Below the pieces are notes generated by a model that worked only from the letters and a program-made list of their open reading frames with translations, searched no databases and had not been told where the DNA came from. Positions 1-10,594 of a stretch of DNA of 64,000 nucleotides are shown here, one piece after another. Numbering within the stretch: the first letter of the stretch is position 1; each line of letters opens with the position of its first letter. The DNA lies in the NCBI GenBank assembly GCA_029891385.1, contig CM057235.1, forward strand, positions 17,421,620-17,485,619, in the 5' to 3' direction. The translations under genes were made by a program, and so were the position numbers. Source of the stretch: Erythroxylum novogranatense (lineage: Eukaryota; Streptophyta; Magnoliopsida; Malpighiales; Erythroxylaceae).

Positions 1-1369
1 TAGTGGGTGAATATGAAGGGAATTGTGTTTTGGCAAGCCTTCCTAGGTGTAGGAATGGTGTGCAGAGATTCAGTGGAAAACCTGTATTGATCTAGATAGA
101 ATCAGCCAAAGTGGTCTAATAAAAGTTGTAGCTTATATTTCTAGCTTTCTAATGCTATAAAGTATGACATCTTTTGATATCGAGGCTGGAAGTTATGATC
201 GATTGAAGTCTTGATGTTGTTTAGGATGAATTTTTAGGGGCAGTCACTTTGATTGAAATTTTGACCTTTATAAAGGCGAAAATTGCTCTTAAGATCTCAT
301 GAAAAATGTAGGTTGCCTTTTTATCTTTCAGTTGATATAAAGTATGGAATTTTTGGACATTGGAATTGAGAGTTACGATTTTTAGAAGTTTTATTACTGT
401 TTAGGATGACCATTTTTCAGGCAGCCACTTTGTGGTAGATTTTGACTCCTTTAGAGGCCGAATTGGTTTTTAAGTCCTTCATGGAAGTTGTAGAGCTTCT
501 TTTTAACTTTTCATTGATACCAAATTTGCAAATTTTGGAGTTTTGGGTCATAAGATAGGAATTTTAGAAGTTAGGTTGCTGGAGAAAGAGAAAAAAAAGT
601 TCCAGTGTCTTCGCACGCGTCGCGAATGTGACACGGTTGCCTCGCGACTTGGTCACGAGGGCGACCTGGTAGCGATCGTGACCCGATCTCTTTTTCATTC
701 TTTTGCTTATAACTTTTTCATCTGATCTCCGATTGACCCGATTTTTGAAGCGTTGGATTTCTAAGACATTCCTTTACCTCTCCATAAAAGTTTGTAGGCT
801 TTGATATTAATTTGAAAAAGATTGATTGAATCAAAATGAGATGATCAGTTAAAAGAGTATGAGTTGGATATATTTTTGAATATGCTTCAATATTTTGGTG
901 ATATCTTGAGCTATAGAGCTCTGAATGAGGTAGTTCTTGTTTCTAAATAAACTAGAGACATGAAGTGACAATTCATCTAAAGGAATTGAATTTTAATTCG
1001 ATTCTTAAGACTTTCAGTTTCTGGTGTGAAGTTGGGTATAGTGCACAGTCTCGGTTTATTAATAATCCGAAAGTGTTTGGGCCATAACTTTTAGAGTTCT
1101 AAACCAAATCGAATGTTGTTGGTGTCATTAGAAGCTTAATGAAAAGTGGAACAAATATTATGAAGAATTCCTTTTTAAATTCCTTTTTGAGATGTTCCAA
1201 AATCTGTTCGGAAGTAAGTGAAACGAATACTTTTGTTGACGTTTGGCTTGGTGTGGGCGCATACCATTTTGAAGAAGGTAATAGTGATTCTTGTGATTTC
1301 GCTGTGTGAGTTCGCCCTTTTTGGCTTGAGATGTTATGAGAATGATGAGGACCCGATGATTACTTAACT
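1..1369 (+). repeat. Fragment of a long gypsy LTR, same family type as the solo LTR at 37.6-41.9 kb
   Basis: No credible protein is encoded. The segment shares its architecture with the solo LTR at 37,588-41,916. It has diverged repeat units of about 180 bp, each starting near an 'AAGTTGTAG...CTTTC' block (near 118, 298 and 480). These are followed by a CpG-rich patch (about 604-690) and then the phrase 'TCCGATTGACC', which also follows the CpG patch in the other copy (near 40,299). Neither LTR end is visible, so this is a truncated fragment cut by the window edge on the left and of uncertain right limit. Assignment to a Tekay/Del-like gypsy lineage is an inference from LTR style only. Confidence 0.55.
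95..600 (+). repeat. Diverged ~181-bp tandem repeats (about 3 units) inside the LTR fragment
   Basis: The anchors near 118, 298 and 480 are about 180 bp apart. The units also share 'GAGTTACGATTTTTAGAAG'-like and 'GGCAGCCACTTTG'-like blocks in the same order. Units are well diverged from each other, so the array is old. The same period occurs at 39.2-40.0 kb. Confidence 0.6.
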
Positions 1370-2821
1370 TTTATGTCTATGTCACTGTATTTCATACCCT
1401 TGGTGTTAACCCATCTAATCCATTCATCTCTATTGAATCACTTAATTTCTAGCATTGATCAAATTCACCTGTCAAATAACATCTTCGGCCTTACTCATCA
1501 TAATACAAGAGTGATGACCTTTTTCTATCATCTAACTCCTCATACAGTATTCGAGAAGAAATCACTAGGGCAGTGATTGTCGTACTTAAAGTCAAATAAA
1601 ACTATACTTGGATCTCATAGCCCTATGAACTTCAAACTATATGCCTTAAGCATATTCTTGACAGCTAAGACCATCAATTCAATGCTTACTTTGACATTCT
1701 TAGTCACTAAAAGATCTTTCGATGTAGTCCTACTAGGATGCATAACTTATGTTACCATTTTTACTTTTCTAGCAATCCTTTTGCTCAAGCATCTTTATTG
1801 ATTTCACATACTTCTTATTTCACTCACCATGTATCATTCTTCTTATTTGAACTCAAAATTCAGGTATGTTTTCAATCTCTTAATAAGATTCACAACCTCT
1901 TAATCCTTAATTTGGGATAGAACAAACCCCCTATTTTGTGCTTCTTTTTGCATCAGTTCTGATAACCTTAATATCGAATTTCTACTTAAGGTATCCAATA
2001 TATCACTTAGCTTTACTTGGAATTTCTCACTCGAACAATCATAGCCTTTCAATATTTATATCAATCTCTTGAGTCTCATAATTAATTCTCCCAATTTAGT
2101 GATTGCCTCAAACTTTTACGATCTATACTTGCATATGAATATCTAAGATGTTTCTGTACATATACTGTCTCCAAATTTCAAAACAATCATCAATGTAGCA
2201 GTTCTAAATCATGTATCAAATAATCAACTCATAAAAATTTAGTTGTCTCCATACATATGGAATCACTTTGTTACTCTGCATTGGATTTTAGCCAAATGTC
2301 TTATACAATATCAGTGCATACTATAAAAATCTCCAAATCTATATGATATAATTTACATCAGCACAGTTCTTTCAAAATTCTCTTTACTTACATTACTCAT
2401 ACGCTTTACACATTTTTCTTCATGTATTTAAACTATTATTCTCAATTCTTCGAATACCTTTAATGAATCATCAAATCTTGGACCACTTTAGTCCCCAATA
2501 CCATAGTGCTATCGGGCATTTATGAACTCAAGCAGTTATTATCAAATTCCATATGCCTCCTGATTAGCCATCGTGATTCCTTAAATAACTGATTTCTCAA
2601 TGAGGTACATTGTCTCACTTTCTTTTCAATTTCCCTAATTGACTTCCTTCCTTGAATTATTTTCTCCATTCCTTGAATTTCCTCAGATCTCGCTTGGACT
2701 TATTCTCATGTTTGCTCATTCATACTAATTTCTCCACAAATTGCAAATTATTTGCAGACTTAACTTCTTGTGATTTTAATACATTCATCAAGTCAGATTT
2801 GTATCTTCCCCAACATACTTT
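1370..2821. other. AT-rich unassigned DNA, probably decayed repeat
   Basis: Plus-strand composition is rich in T, C and A, and the short open frames show no recognisable domain. The segment continues across the solo LTR into 4,223-5,503, since the two share the acttt duplication. It may be a decayed retrotransposon interior read on the minus strand, but I found no polyprotein motif. Confidence 0.3.
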
Positions 2822-4217
2822 TGTTAGATCGCTTATGGCCCGATTATTCACAATACATTGCGGGAAAGACCATAACACAACACGATGTATAACCGAAAAC
2901 ATATAGGATGCGCAAAAGACCATAACATAACACTACTCACGAATTTCCTCTACCGATATCCAAACAAGTATGCATGATCCAGACTACGGCTATCGTGTGC
3001 TAGCACATCCTGAAATTCTTTCCGAATGCCGCACAATTTTTCTCTCGGATGGTGGCTAGGGTTTTGTATCACAATGATGTGGCTTAACCCTTATGAGACC
3101 TAAGTTTCTCTATTTATAGAGAAAACCTAATCCCATTAAAACCCAATAAGTTTCGGCCCATTATATCTCATATAATAAAAGCCTGACAACTTAATTCAAT
3201 CTAGCCCAATAAATATATCCATCTATATTTATTCAATGCCTAATAAATTAGGCCCCAAGAGAATAAGCCCAAATCACATCACTCTTTGTGTGTGACCCTG
3301 TAGGTTCATTTGATGTTAGCAATGGGCTTGATCACACTTCAAGGCCTATAAGTCATAAGTGAACTCTAGTAAGACATTATGACTACCCAAATCAAATGAG
3401 GATCGATAATCCGATTTAACCTGTAATCATGGTTATAAGCTAAGTCCCTTTGTAACACGATATCAAGATTAATCACAAGGCATGGTACATGTCAACTTTT
3501 GATTAATCATAGTTTCTTGATCCCCAAGTTGACTGATTATAACAAATGACATTGATGACTCTTCATCAATTCATTTGAGCACGGCCATGCATTTCTTCAG
3601 TCACACTTGTCAAGAGGCCCAAACGATATCTCTCTCATTTACGAGAGGTACAAATCCCATCTATGTCATTCACTTCCCTCGTCATTATTCATTTGATGTC
3701 CAACATAAGACTAATTATTATTCAGTTAAGAATAACTTCGTCTAATATCAAAACAACGAATTCCTCATGTAGGGAACCATGATGACTTCAGGTCAAAGGA
3801 CTAAAGTCAAACCATATTGAGAATCACTAATGACATGAAACCATGTAGTGTTCTCTTTGTGGGTCAGTCCAATATATGTTCTCTAACATATATCTATGTT
3901 TCTGATTTGATAACTTATATCCATGATCAGTAAAATGTGATCATCAATCAGAACATATACTAGCCTTGATTCATTATTGTTCCACCAATAACAAACGACT
4001 AGGGACAGTTTAGAATAGTGTTTATAATGTTTATGGTTTTACTATCAAGTCACATACTTGATGACATAAGCCTAATACTATTCATGGAACGTAAATCACA
4101 TTACATAAACGACATACATGTATATATAAAAGGAATACCTCATAATATATTATTAACAAGTCATAATATTAATACGTGAATCACAACTATCCATTGGCCT
4201 AGGGCACACTACTAACA
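2822..4217 (-). mobile_element. Solo copia LTR with intact target-site duplication
   Basis: Read on the minus strand it starts TGTTAGTAGTGTGCCC and ends ...GATCTAACA, so it has TG...CA ends with matching TGTTAG/CTAACA inverted termini. It is flanked by the 5-bp direct repeat acttt (2,817-2,821 and 4,218-4,222). No primer site or polypurine tract abuts either end, as expected for a solo LTR left by recombination between two LTRs. Length is 1,396 bp. Its opening resembles the start of the Copia-E LTR (TGTTAGAGTAGTGCCC), suggesting related lineages. Confidence 0.85.
3111..3119 (-). promoter_or_regulatory. Putative TATA box of the solo copia LTR
   Basis: The minus strand reads CTATAAATA within TCTCTATAAATAGAGAAAC, roughly 1.1 kb into the LTR. 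It fits the plant TATA consensus and would mark the U3/R border. No transcript evidence is available. Confidence 0.45.
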
Positions 4218-4222
4218 ACTTT

Positions 4223-5503
4223 CACATAATATAATGTGAACCTATATACTCCTCATACTAGCAATTCGTGTCTCCTCAAATTCAAGAATCCACTCATATG
4301 ACCCTTTATATCAGACAAAATACATACTTTTTCAATAACATAATCTACCTCTTTGCTTGAGTCTCTGTTAGGGAGTGTACTCACTTTCAAATCATTACAT
4401 ATTCCTTCCTGATCAGTTCTTCCATTGATCATCCTTAATATAAACTATCTGATCTGCTTATTCTTCTTCGAAATAAGGTTTCTTGCTATGATCATCTATA
4501 CTATTCATGCAATCTTAATCAATCACCTATCATCATCATCACATTATCAACTATTCTTAATACCTCAGGAAGACCAATTTCTATCATCCTCACAAGGTCA
4601 TAATGTTCTAATCTCCACAACTCAATGGAGTAATGAACATATTTATTGTCGCATATGCTTGGGTGGCATCATCAAATTCATCCCATTTTGTCCACTTACT
4701 AATTCATGTCTTACATGCTTGATACTTTGGTCTCCATTAATCCCAGACAATATTCTTCTCTTGATCTTCGAATTTATTCCTTCTTGTAACATTTTTAACA
4801 AATCTCAATCTATCCTCGCATGATCATTATGAGCACCTTTATATGTTACTCTAGTTCCCCTCAGAATTTAATATATGGGAACTATGACTAACAAATATCC
4901 AATAAGTCATAAGTTTCTTCCTCCATCATCTTCACACATACATTACCTACGTGCTTAATATACTCACTTATGTATGATGATGGATCATCATATAGATACT
5001 CACAATAACAATCAATTTAACCTTCTTGGACTTGTACAAATATCACTATCATTCATCTTCCCATTATCCTTCACATTGCATCTTACATATGTATATTCTC
5101 CATTGATTCAAACTTATAGATGTATAATCATCATAAAAATTCTGATCTTAGTTCCGCTAACACATCCTTATGGAGTATCATAACTCTTTGTCAGATTCAT
5201 CAACCAACCACTTAGGTTCCGATTTCATCTTCTTAAGATCATAGCAATTTATGTTTTCCTCATTTTCTACTTGTACACCTTAATCTCATCATTTCTACTT
5301 GTCTCCATTTCCTTTTTTAGTCACTTCATGAAAATAGTTCCACATCTATATCAATTCAAGTACGTATCAACAAACTTTCCTTATGTTCTTACTTTCTGAC
5401 AAATCATTCTTCTTCCTACTATTTCTATCAGCTTAAACTCTTAACAATTTCTTATATGAGTAACTTATACACATGCGCCCATGTAAGATCCTAATACTGG
5501 CGG
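4223..5503. other. AT-rich unassigned DNA, right-hand continuation
   Basis: This is the continuation of the DNA interrupted by the solo LTR. It has long pyrimidine-rich stretches on the plus strand (for example 5,250-5,450) and short open frames without recognisable domains. At its right end a reverse-complement initiator-Met primer-site motif (near 5,504-5,514) suggests that the minus-strand sequence could be a decayed copia leader. Confidence 0.3.
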
Positions 5504-5717
5504 TTTGATACCACAAATGTTGGGCACCGTTTTCAGAACCCAACCTCAAATCATTAACGTGAACTTAAACCTATGAAAATTCCTTAAACGACACCAATTC
5601 ATCTTCTTGCTTTGATACCACAAATGTTGGGCATCATTTTCAGAACCCAACCTCAGATCATTAACGTGAACTTAAACATATGGAAATTTCTTAAACGACA
5701 CTGATTCATCTTCTTGC
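5504..5717 (-). repeat. Two tandem 107-bp units, each with an LTR-end/primer-site-like junction
   Basis: Units begin at 5,504 and 5,611 and are nearly identical. On the minus strand each has ...GCCCAACATTTG followed by TGGTATCAA, which resembles a retrotransposon LTR end plus a primer site for initiator-Met tRNA (family consensus TGGTATCAGAGC), then AGCAAGAAGATGAATC. A third, less perfect junction (minus-strand AAATCAGAGCAAGAAGATGAA) lies just right of the pair, near 5,720. Confidence 0.65.
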
Positions 5718-5767
5718 TCTGATTTCGCAAGCGTTGGATTCTGGACTCAAGCGGGATCCAACATTCA

Positions 5768-5870
5768 TGGTATCATAGTAAGAAAATGAATCGGTGTCGT
5801 TTAAGGAATTTTCATAGGTTTAAGTTCACGTTAGTGATTTGAGGTTGGGTTCCGAAAATGGTGCCCAACA
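5768..5870 (+). repeat. Inverted copy of the 107-bp unit
   Basis: This matches the two units at 5,504-5,717 in opposite orientation: TGGTATCATAG at the left, then the same GTGTCGTTTAAGG and GAGGTTGGGTTCC blocks, ending GGTGCCCAACA. Together with the preceding units it forms an inverted repeat with a spacer of about 50 bp (5,718-5,767) that could fold into a long hairpin. Confidence 0.65.
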
Positions 5871-8733
5871 TTGTTGCCTTCCATTGTTATAAGAATAAAC
5901 CAAAGTTTTGTTTATTGTAAGGCTTGTTGAGTAAACTCAAGGTCCCTTTAACCCGAATATGTTTAATCTTATAATATTGAGTTTTAGTTAACTAAATTTG
6001 TGTGATTTGGATGAGCAAACTCATGATCACATGAATTTAGAGGCAGGGTTAGGAATTTTATATAAGATATGTTTTGGCAAGAGTTGTCGCCTAACAGATC
6101 TAGGAGTCATAAGAGATGTGATTAATAAAGTTGTTATCTACCTAATTTAAGTCTAGTTGGTTTGTTGAGTAAACTCAAGGTCAACTATATTTGAATGAGA
6201 TCCTAGCCCACCAGAGAGATTAAAGTAATCTTTCTGAATAGTAGTGAGGGCTATTATTTCGAATAAAATAGTGGGAGTAACTAAATGTATGATTAAAGTC
6301 CTAATCTTATTTGGTAGTCATGGCATATAATTGATTACTTGTTTTTCCTTACACTTATATTTTGTTCTCAGTAGAATTTACCTTATTTAGTATAGTTGAT
6401 ACTAAGTTAGTGAACCCAAATTCTTGGACATAGGATATGTTTGAGAAAAGTTCTCAAAAATTAGATAAAAAATTGTATGTTCATTATGCAATTTTGCTAT
6501 AATCCCTATTGAGGATGTGGTGACAGAGTTGTAGAGATATGTCAAAATCATATAGATTACAAAATGTATTGACATTTTGAGTTGACTAATGTCTTGTAAA
6601 CACTGATGACAACATGTAAGATGTATGTCAACACCACGATAACAAAATGCAAAGGGTTGCATGGAGTAAGGTTAAAAGGTATAGTGCCTTGTTGGAATTA
6701 TTCCACTTAATTTAGCTTACTAAAAGCATAATTATGGACTACAATTAAAGGCTTTGCTATAGTATGATAATAGTTGTCATTAAAAGAAAAAAATTGCATA
6801 ACTTTTTTTACTTATATGTGATATGATAATGATCATATGTATTTCTAATTCATGCTTATACGTATTTGATACTGAATTAAGATTCAACATTATTGCAATG
6901 TTCAATGCATGATTAAAAATAGATTGTTAAGTCAAAGTAGTTGATCCAAGTTTATGCAAATAGTTTGTATATGTGTTGGATCAAAGGAGACTTATGCTTA
7001 ACATAAATGGCAAGAATATAAGGTAAGATAATCGAGACAATCCTTTTATACCATATTGGTTAAATCAATAAAACGAGAATCATAAAGTTACATACAAAGA
7101 TATGTGTATCCTTTTGATTATGAATCATATGGAACTTGTGAAACTTGTAAAGTTGAAGAATAACTAAATCAACCTTTGGTGAAAGGATGATGATGGTATT
7201 GAATTGTTAAATTTTATACATGTGATGTATTGGATGGAATAACAATTCATAAAAGGATTTTATTTTATTTTATTTTATTACTAATGAATTTATGTGTTAA
7301 AATTTTGAAAAGTTCAAACTGTTTAAGTCTAAGTAGAAATTAAGCATTGAGAATGTTGAAGTACGTCGATAAGATCCTCGTGGCAAGTTTAAAATTTTCG
7401 GTCTAGTAAATACCTTCATAACAAAATTCCATAAGGGTATGGATTTATGTAAGGAGTAACATACAATATGAGATATTGTAGGATGCAATATTATTTCTTC
7501 TATAGTGATGCCTAGGACAATAACTTACCTTCTATTGTTCCAGTTGAATCAATTAACAAGATTGCATATTAGATATGAAAGGCTAATTCTTTGAAAGGCT
7601 CAAAGTTAATGATTCAATGATGCGATGCTTAGTTGAAGCATATATATAATCCATTAAGTTTAGAACTAAATGGGTAATAAAAGGTTATAAGATATCCAAA
7701 AGGTTGAATATAATCTTACAGACCCATTGAACAAATTGTTTGATTCAATGTATACTTATAGGAGAACCGTTCTCAAGATAAGTAATGGGAGTAAGAAGGA
7801 ATTTGAAAGGTTTAAATCTCATGACTATACATCTAATTGGAACTAATGCCTTTAATGATACATTTGATGTATAGTTAAAAGGCTACGAGATATTGAAAGA
7901 TTCACTTTCATGATGAATTCAAAGAGTTTGTTTCAGAAATGATTGTGAATTTATCACTTCTATAAGAAGGTTAGTGGGAGTATACTTGTCCTATTCAGTG
8001 GGAGTACGTGAAGACATATTGCTCACAGAGAACAATAGTTATAATTTTCAATTGTTAAACACGTAATTGTCCAAGAACAACTCTTGTTGGACATGAAAAG
8101 GTAACAAATTAATTCTGGGAATTAGATCTATAGAGATAGATTAGATGTTGTTAACTTATTTTAAGTCCAAGCACATAGATAATGTACTAAAGATGTTTAG
8201 TATTTAAGATATCAGATACTTAAGAAGTATCAAAGATATCCATTACTCTATGTATGAGTTTATATTAGAGTTCAAGATGATAGGGATATAACTTTAGAAG
8301 TAAATCCTAATTAAGGTTTTTTTACTTAGAACAATAACATTTAGGATTGGAAAGGTTCCAATGTAGCAATTGGTTGCTAATTAAGCTATAATACATTTTT
8401 CATTTAGTGGAAATGATTAATTGGATCAAAAGTTCTTTAGTGAGCTTGATAAAGTTTCTTTCCATTGTTCAAAGCAGTAATGTACTGTAGAACATTAGAG
8501 CCATTGGGCATGCATAAAGAACTAATGTCTCATCAAAGATTCAAGAATGTGTTTACGCAATTTTCTTAATTATGATAATAATTAATATGGGAGTTGTAAG
8601 ATTTAATCAAGTGCTCACTATAGAGAATCTTGTGGAATTCTCTCATTAAGCCACCATCTATGTAGTAGAATAATCGTCATATGGTGATATGGTATAAGAT
8701 ACTTAAACGATTGGCTTATTGCAAGTAGAAGAT
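5871..8733 (+). mobile_element. Heavily decayed copia interior
   Basis: No open frame of significance survives and I cannot align catalytic motifs. The reason for the call is the right end. Just before the LTR at 8,734 the sequence reads ATTGGCTTATTGCAAGTAGAAGAT, a degraded version of the end of many plant copia polyproteins (...TTGGCTTTAGTGCAAGTGGGAGAT) that includes the polypurine tract. Repeated AGTGGGAGTA-like words (near 6,272, 7,974 and 7,999) are also copia-like. The left limit is uncertain. Confidence 0.45.
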
Positions 8734-10348
8734 TGTTGCTTTATGCCCTACAACCAATCGCTTTGGTTGTAGTTTAGTGACAAATTATTTAAAGGCATTT
8801 TTTATCTTATACATGTTTAGATGTATATGATAAAGTCGATGGGATAATTGTACATTGCAAATGAAATTATAATGATATTATAATTATGAGATTTATATTG
8901 CATTTATATATTATTACTAAATATTCTTAATCATTATTCTTTGAAGATTAGACATTAATAGAACAGAAAAATATTGACACATGTTTTGTTTTTCCTTATG
9001 AAGGAAGTAATCGATCTCATAAGCTAAAGTATAGAGATACTTAAACAAATATGTGAGTGCTTGCTAGAGAACAAGTTCACTGAACAGACCCGATATGAGA
9101 AATCTATTTGAAAAATTACTTGTATATCTATGAAATTCTCATTGTGATGATTGTATAAGTGATTCTTTGACTTGAGGTCGTCAAAGTTATCTTGTATAGG
9201 GATTGCTATATTTTAATACTACTCGTGATCTATTTATCAAAGCTCGTTTAAACGGTAGTCATTAGATGTAGCATGAACTATATGGAGATAGTTGAATGAT
9301 CAAGATAGGATTCATCACTCTAAAGTGATTAGGAAGAATGTTCCGTTGTTCTCGATTAAAATTGATTCAAGAAAATCTTGGCCAAGGTGGAATGATATTT
9401 TGTAAACAGTTTACAAATATCATTAATTGAATCAATAGCTAATGGCAGAGAACTAATATAATTAGACTTAAAATACAGTAGACATTAATTCCATTCTCTA
9501 TGTCTAATTGGAACATTGGTTGATGAAATGATTGAATTATATAAAAAAATCATGCATGGAAAGGTTAATCAAAACTACTTTGACATTCCTAAATATTTGG
9601 GTGGTCATGATGCGTTGTTAGACGCCAATCTTGATCTATGATTATAAATTGTTTAATTGGAGAATTAAAGATAAATTAAAAGGAGTTTTAATTTATCTAA
9701 TTCTAATTATAAATTAAAATTATAATTTATAATCATTCCTAATATATTTGAGAACTTAATGGGTCTCACATATAGAATAGGTTGGAGAGAACAAAGTTAA
9801 TTTAATCAAATTGGACTTGATTATAAAGATTGAGAAACTTTACGATTAAATATAAGATATTTAATAAATAAGGATCAATATAAGATATTGAATCTTATTT
9901 GGACATAATTGGTATTTAATTAGAATTATTTGTAATTCTAATTAAAGTTTAACTAAAATTAGTATTTAATTTCAATTAAATTTTTAAAACGTCCAAAGCT
10001 TATTATAAATAGGCTTTAGCTCTATGAAGCTAGCACTTCATGCTTAATCATCTCTGTAAAAGTTATAGAGTTTTCTTATCCTGTTCTGTGGATATCGTTA
10101 GAGGCCGGACACTTGTGCTGCTACAATGGTTGAGTTGGATCGATTTTAAAAACGGTTCGAGGGATACATCAAGATAAAGATCAAGCTTCGGAATAAGGTA
10201 TGAATTAAATTTTCACTTTATTTTGATTCCTGTTAATTATTTTATAGAATTAAATATATTTTGGTGTTTGAGAAACTAAAAGTTACAAAAAAAAAATCAT
10301 GATTATTCCGTTGCGGTTCAGATCAGATCCCAACCTGATTTCCCAACA
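8734..10348 (+). repeat. 3' LTR of a decayed plus-strand copia element
   Basis: It opens TGTTGCTTTATGCCCTACAA right after a degraded polypurine tract and ends GATTTCCCAACA, giving TG...CA ends. Internal blocks such as 'AGATGTATATGATAAAGTCGAT', 'GAGATACTTAAACAAAT' and 'GAGTGCTTGCTAGAGAACAAG' have the style of a widespread plant copia LTR. Length is 1,615 bp. Flanks (aagat / atcat) are not a matching duplication, consistent with it being one LTR of an element rather than a solo LTR. Confidence 0.7.
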
Positions 10349-10594
10349 ATCATATCATCTCAATAATAGTCCAATGAAAGGAACTATAGCCAATTATGTT
10401 ACTGCTATAATTTCATTAATTTCATTTCAAGTAATAAATTTTCTGTATACACCACGTGAACAAAGCATTCACAATCGCGATGCATGGACATGGTATACTT
10501 CCTATTGTTGTATGTATCTACTGGATCTTTACAATTGCAAGTCGTCTCATCTTGTTGATGACACGAGGAGTGTGATTCCACTGTGAACACCTTT
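10349..10594. other. 3' flank of the synthetase-like gene
   Basis: This 246-bp spacer lies between the copia LTR and the stop codon of the minus-strand gene, so it should include the gene's original 3' UTR, possibly truncated by the retroelement. No polyadenylation signal can be assigned with confidence. Confidence 0.35.

Noticed and set aside
4425..4823. 132-codon plus-strand open frame with hydrophobic residues
   Set aside because: AT-rich, Ile/Leu/Ser-rich translation without domain similarity; composition alone gives such frames on the T/C-rich strand.
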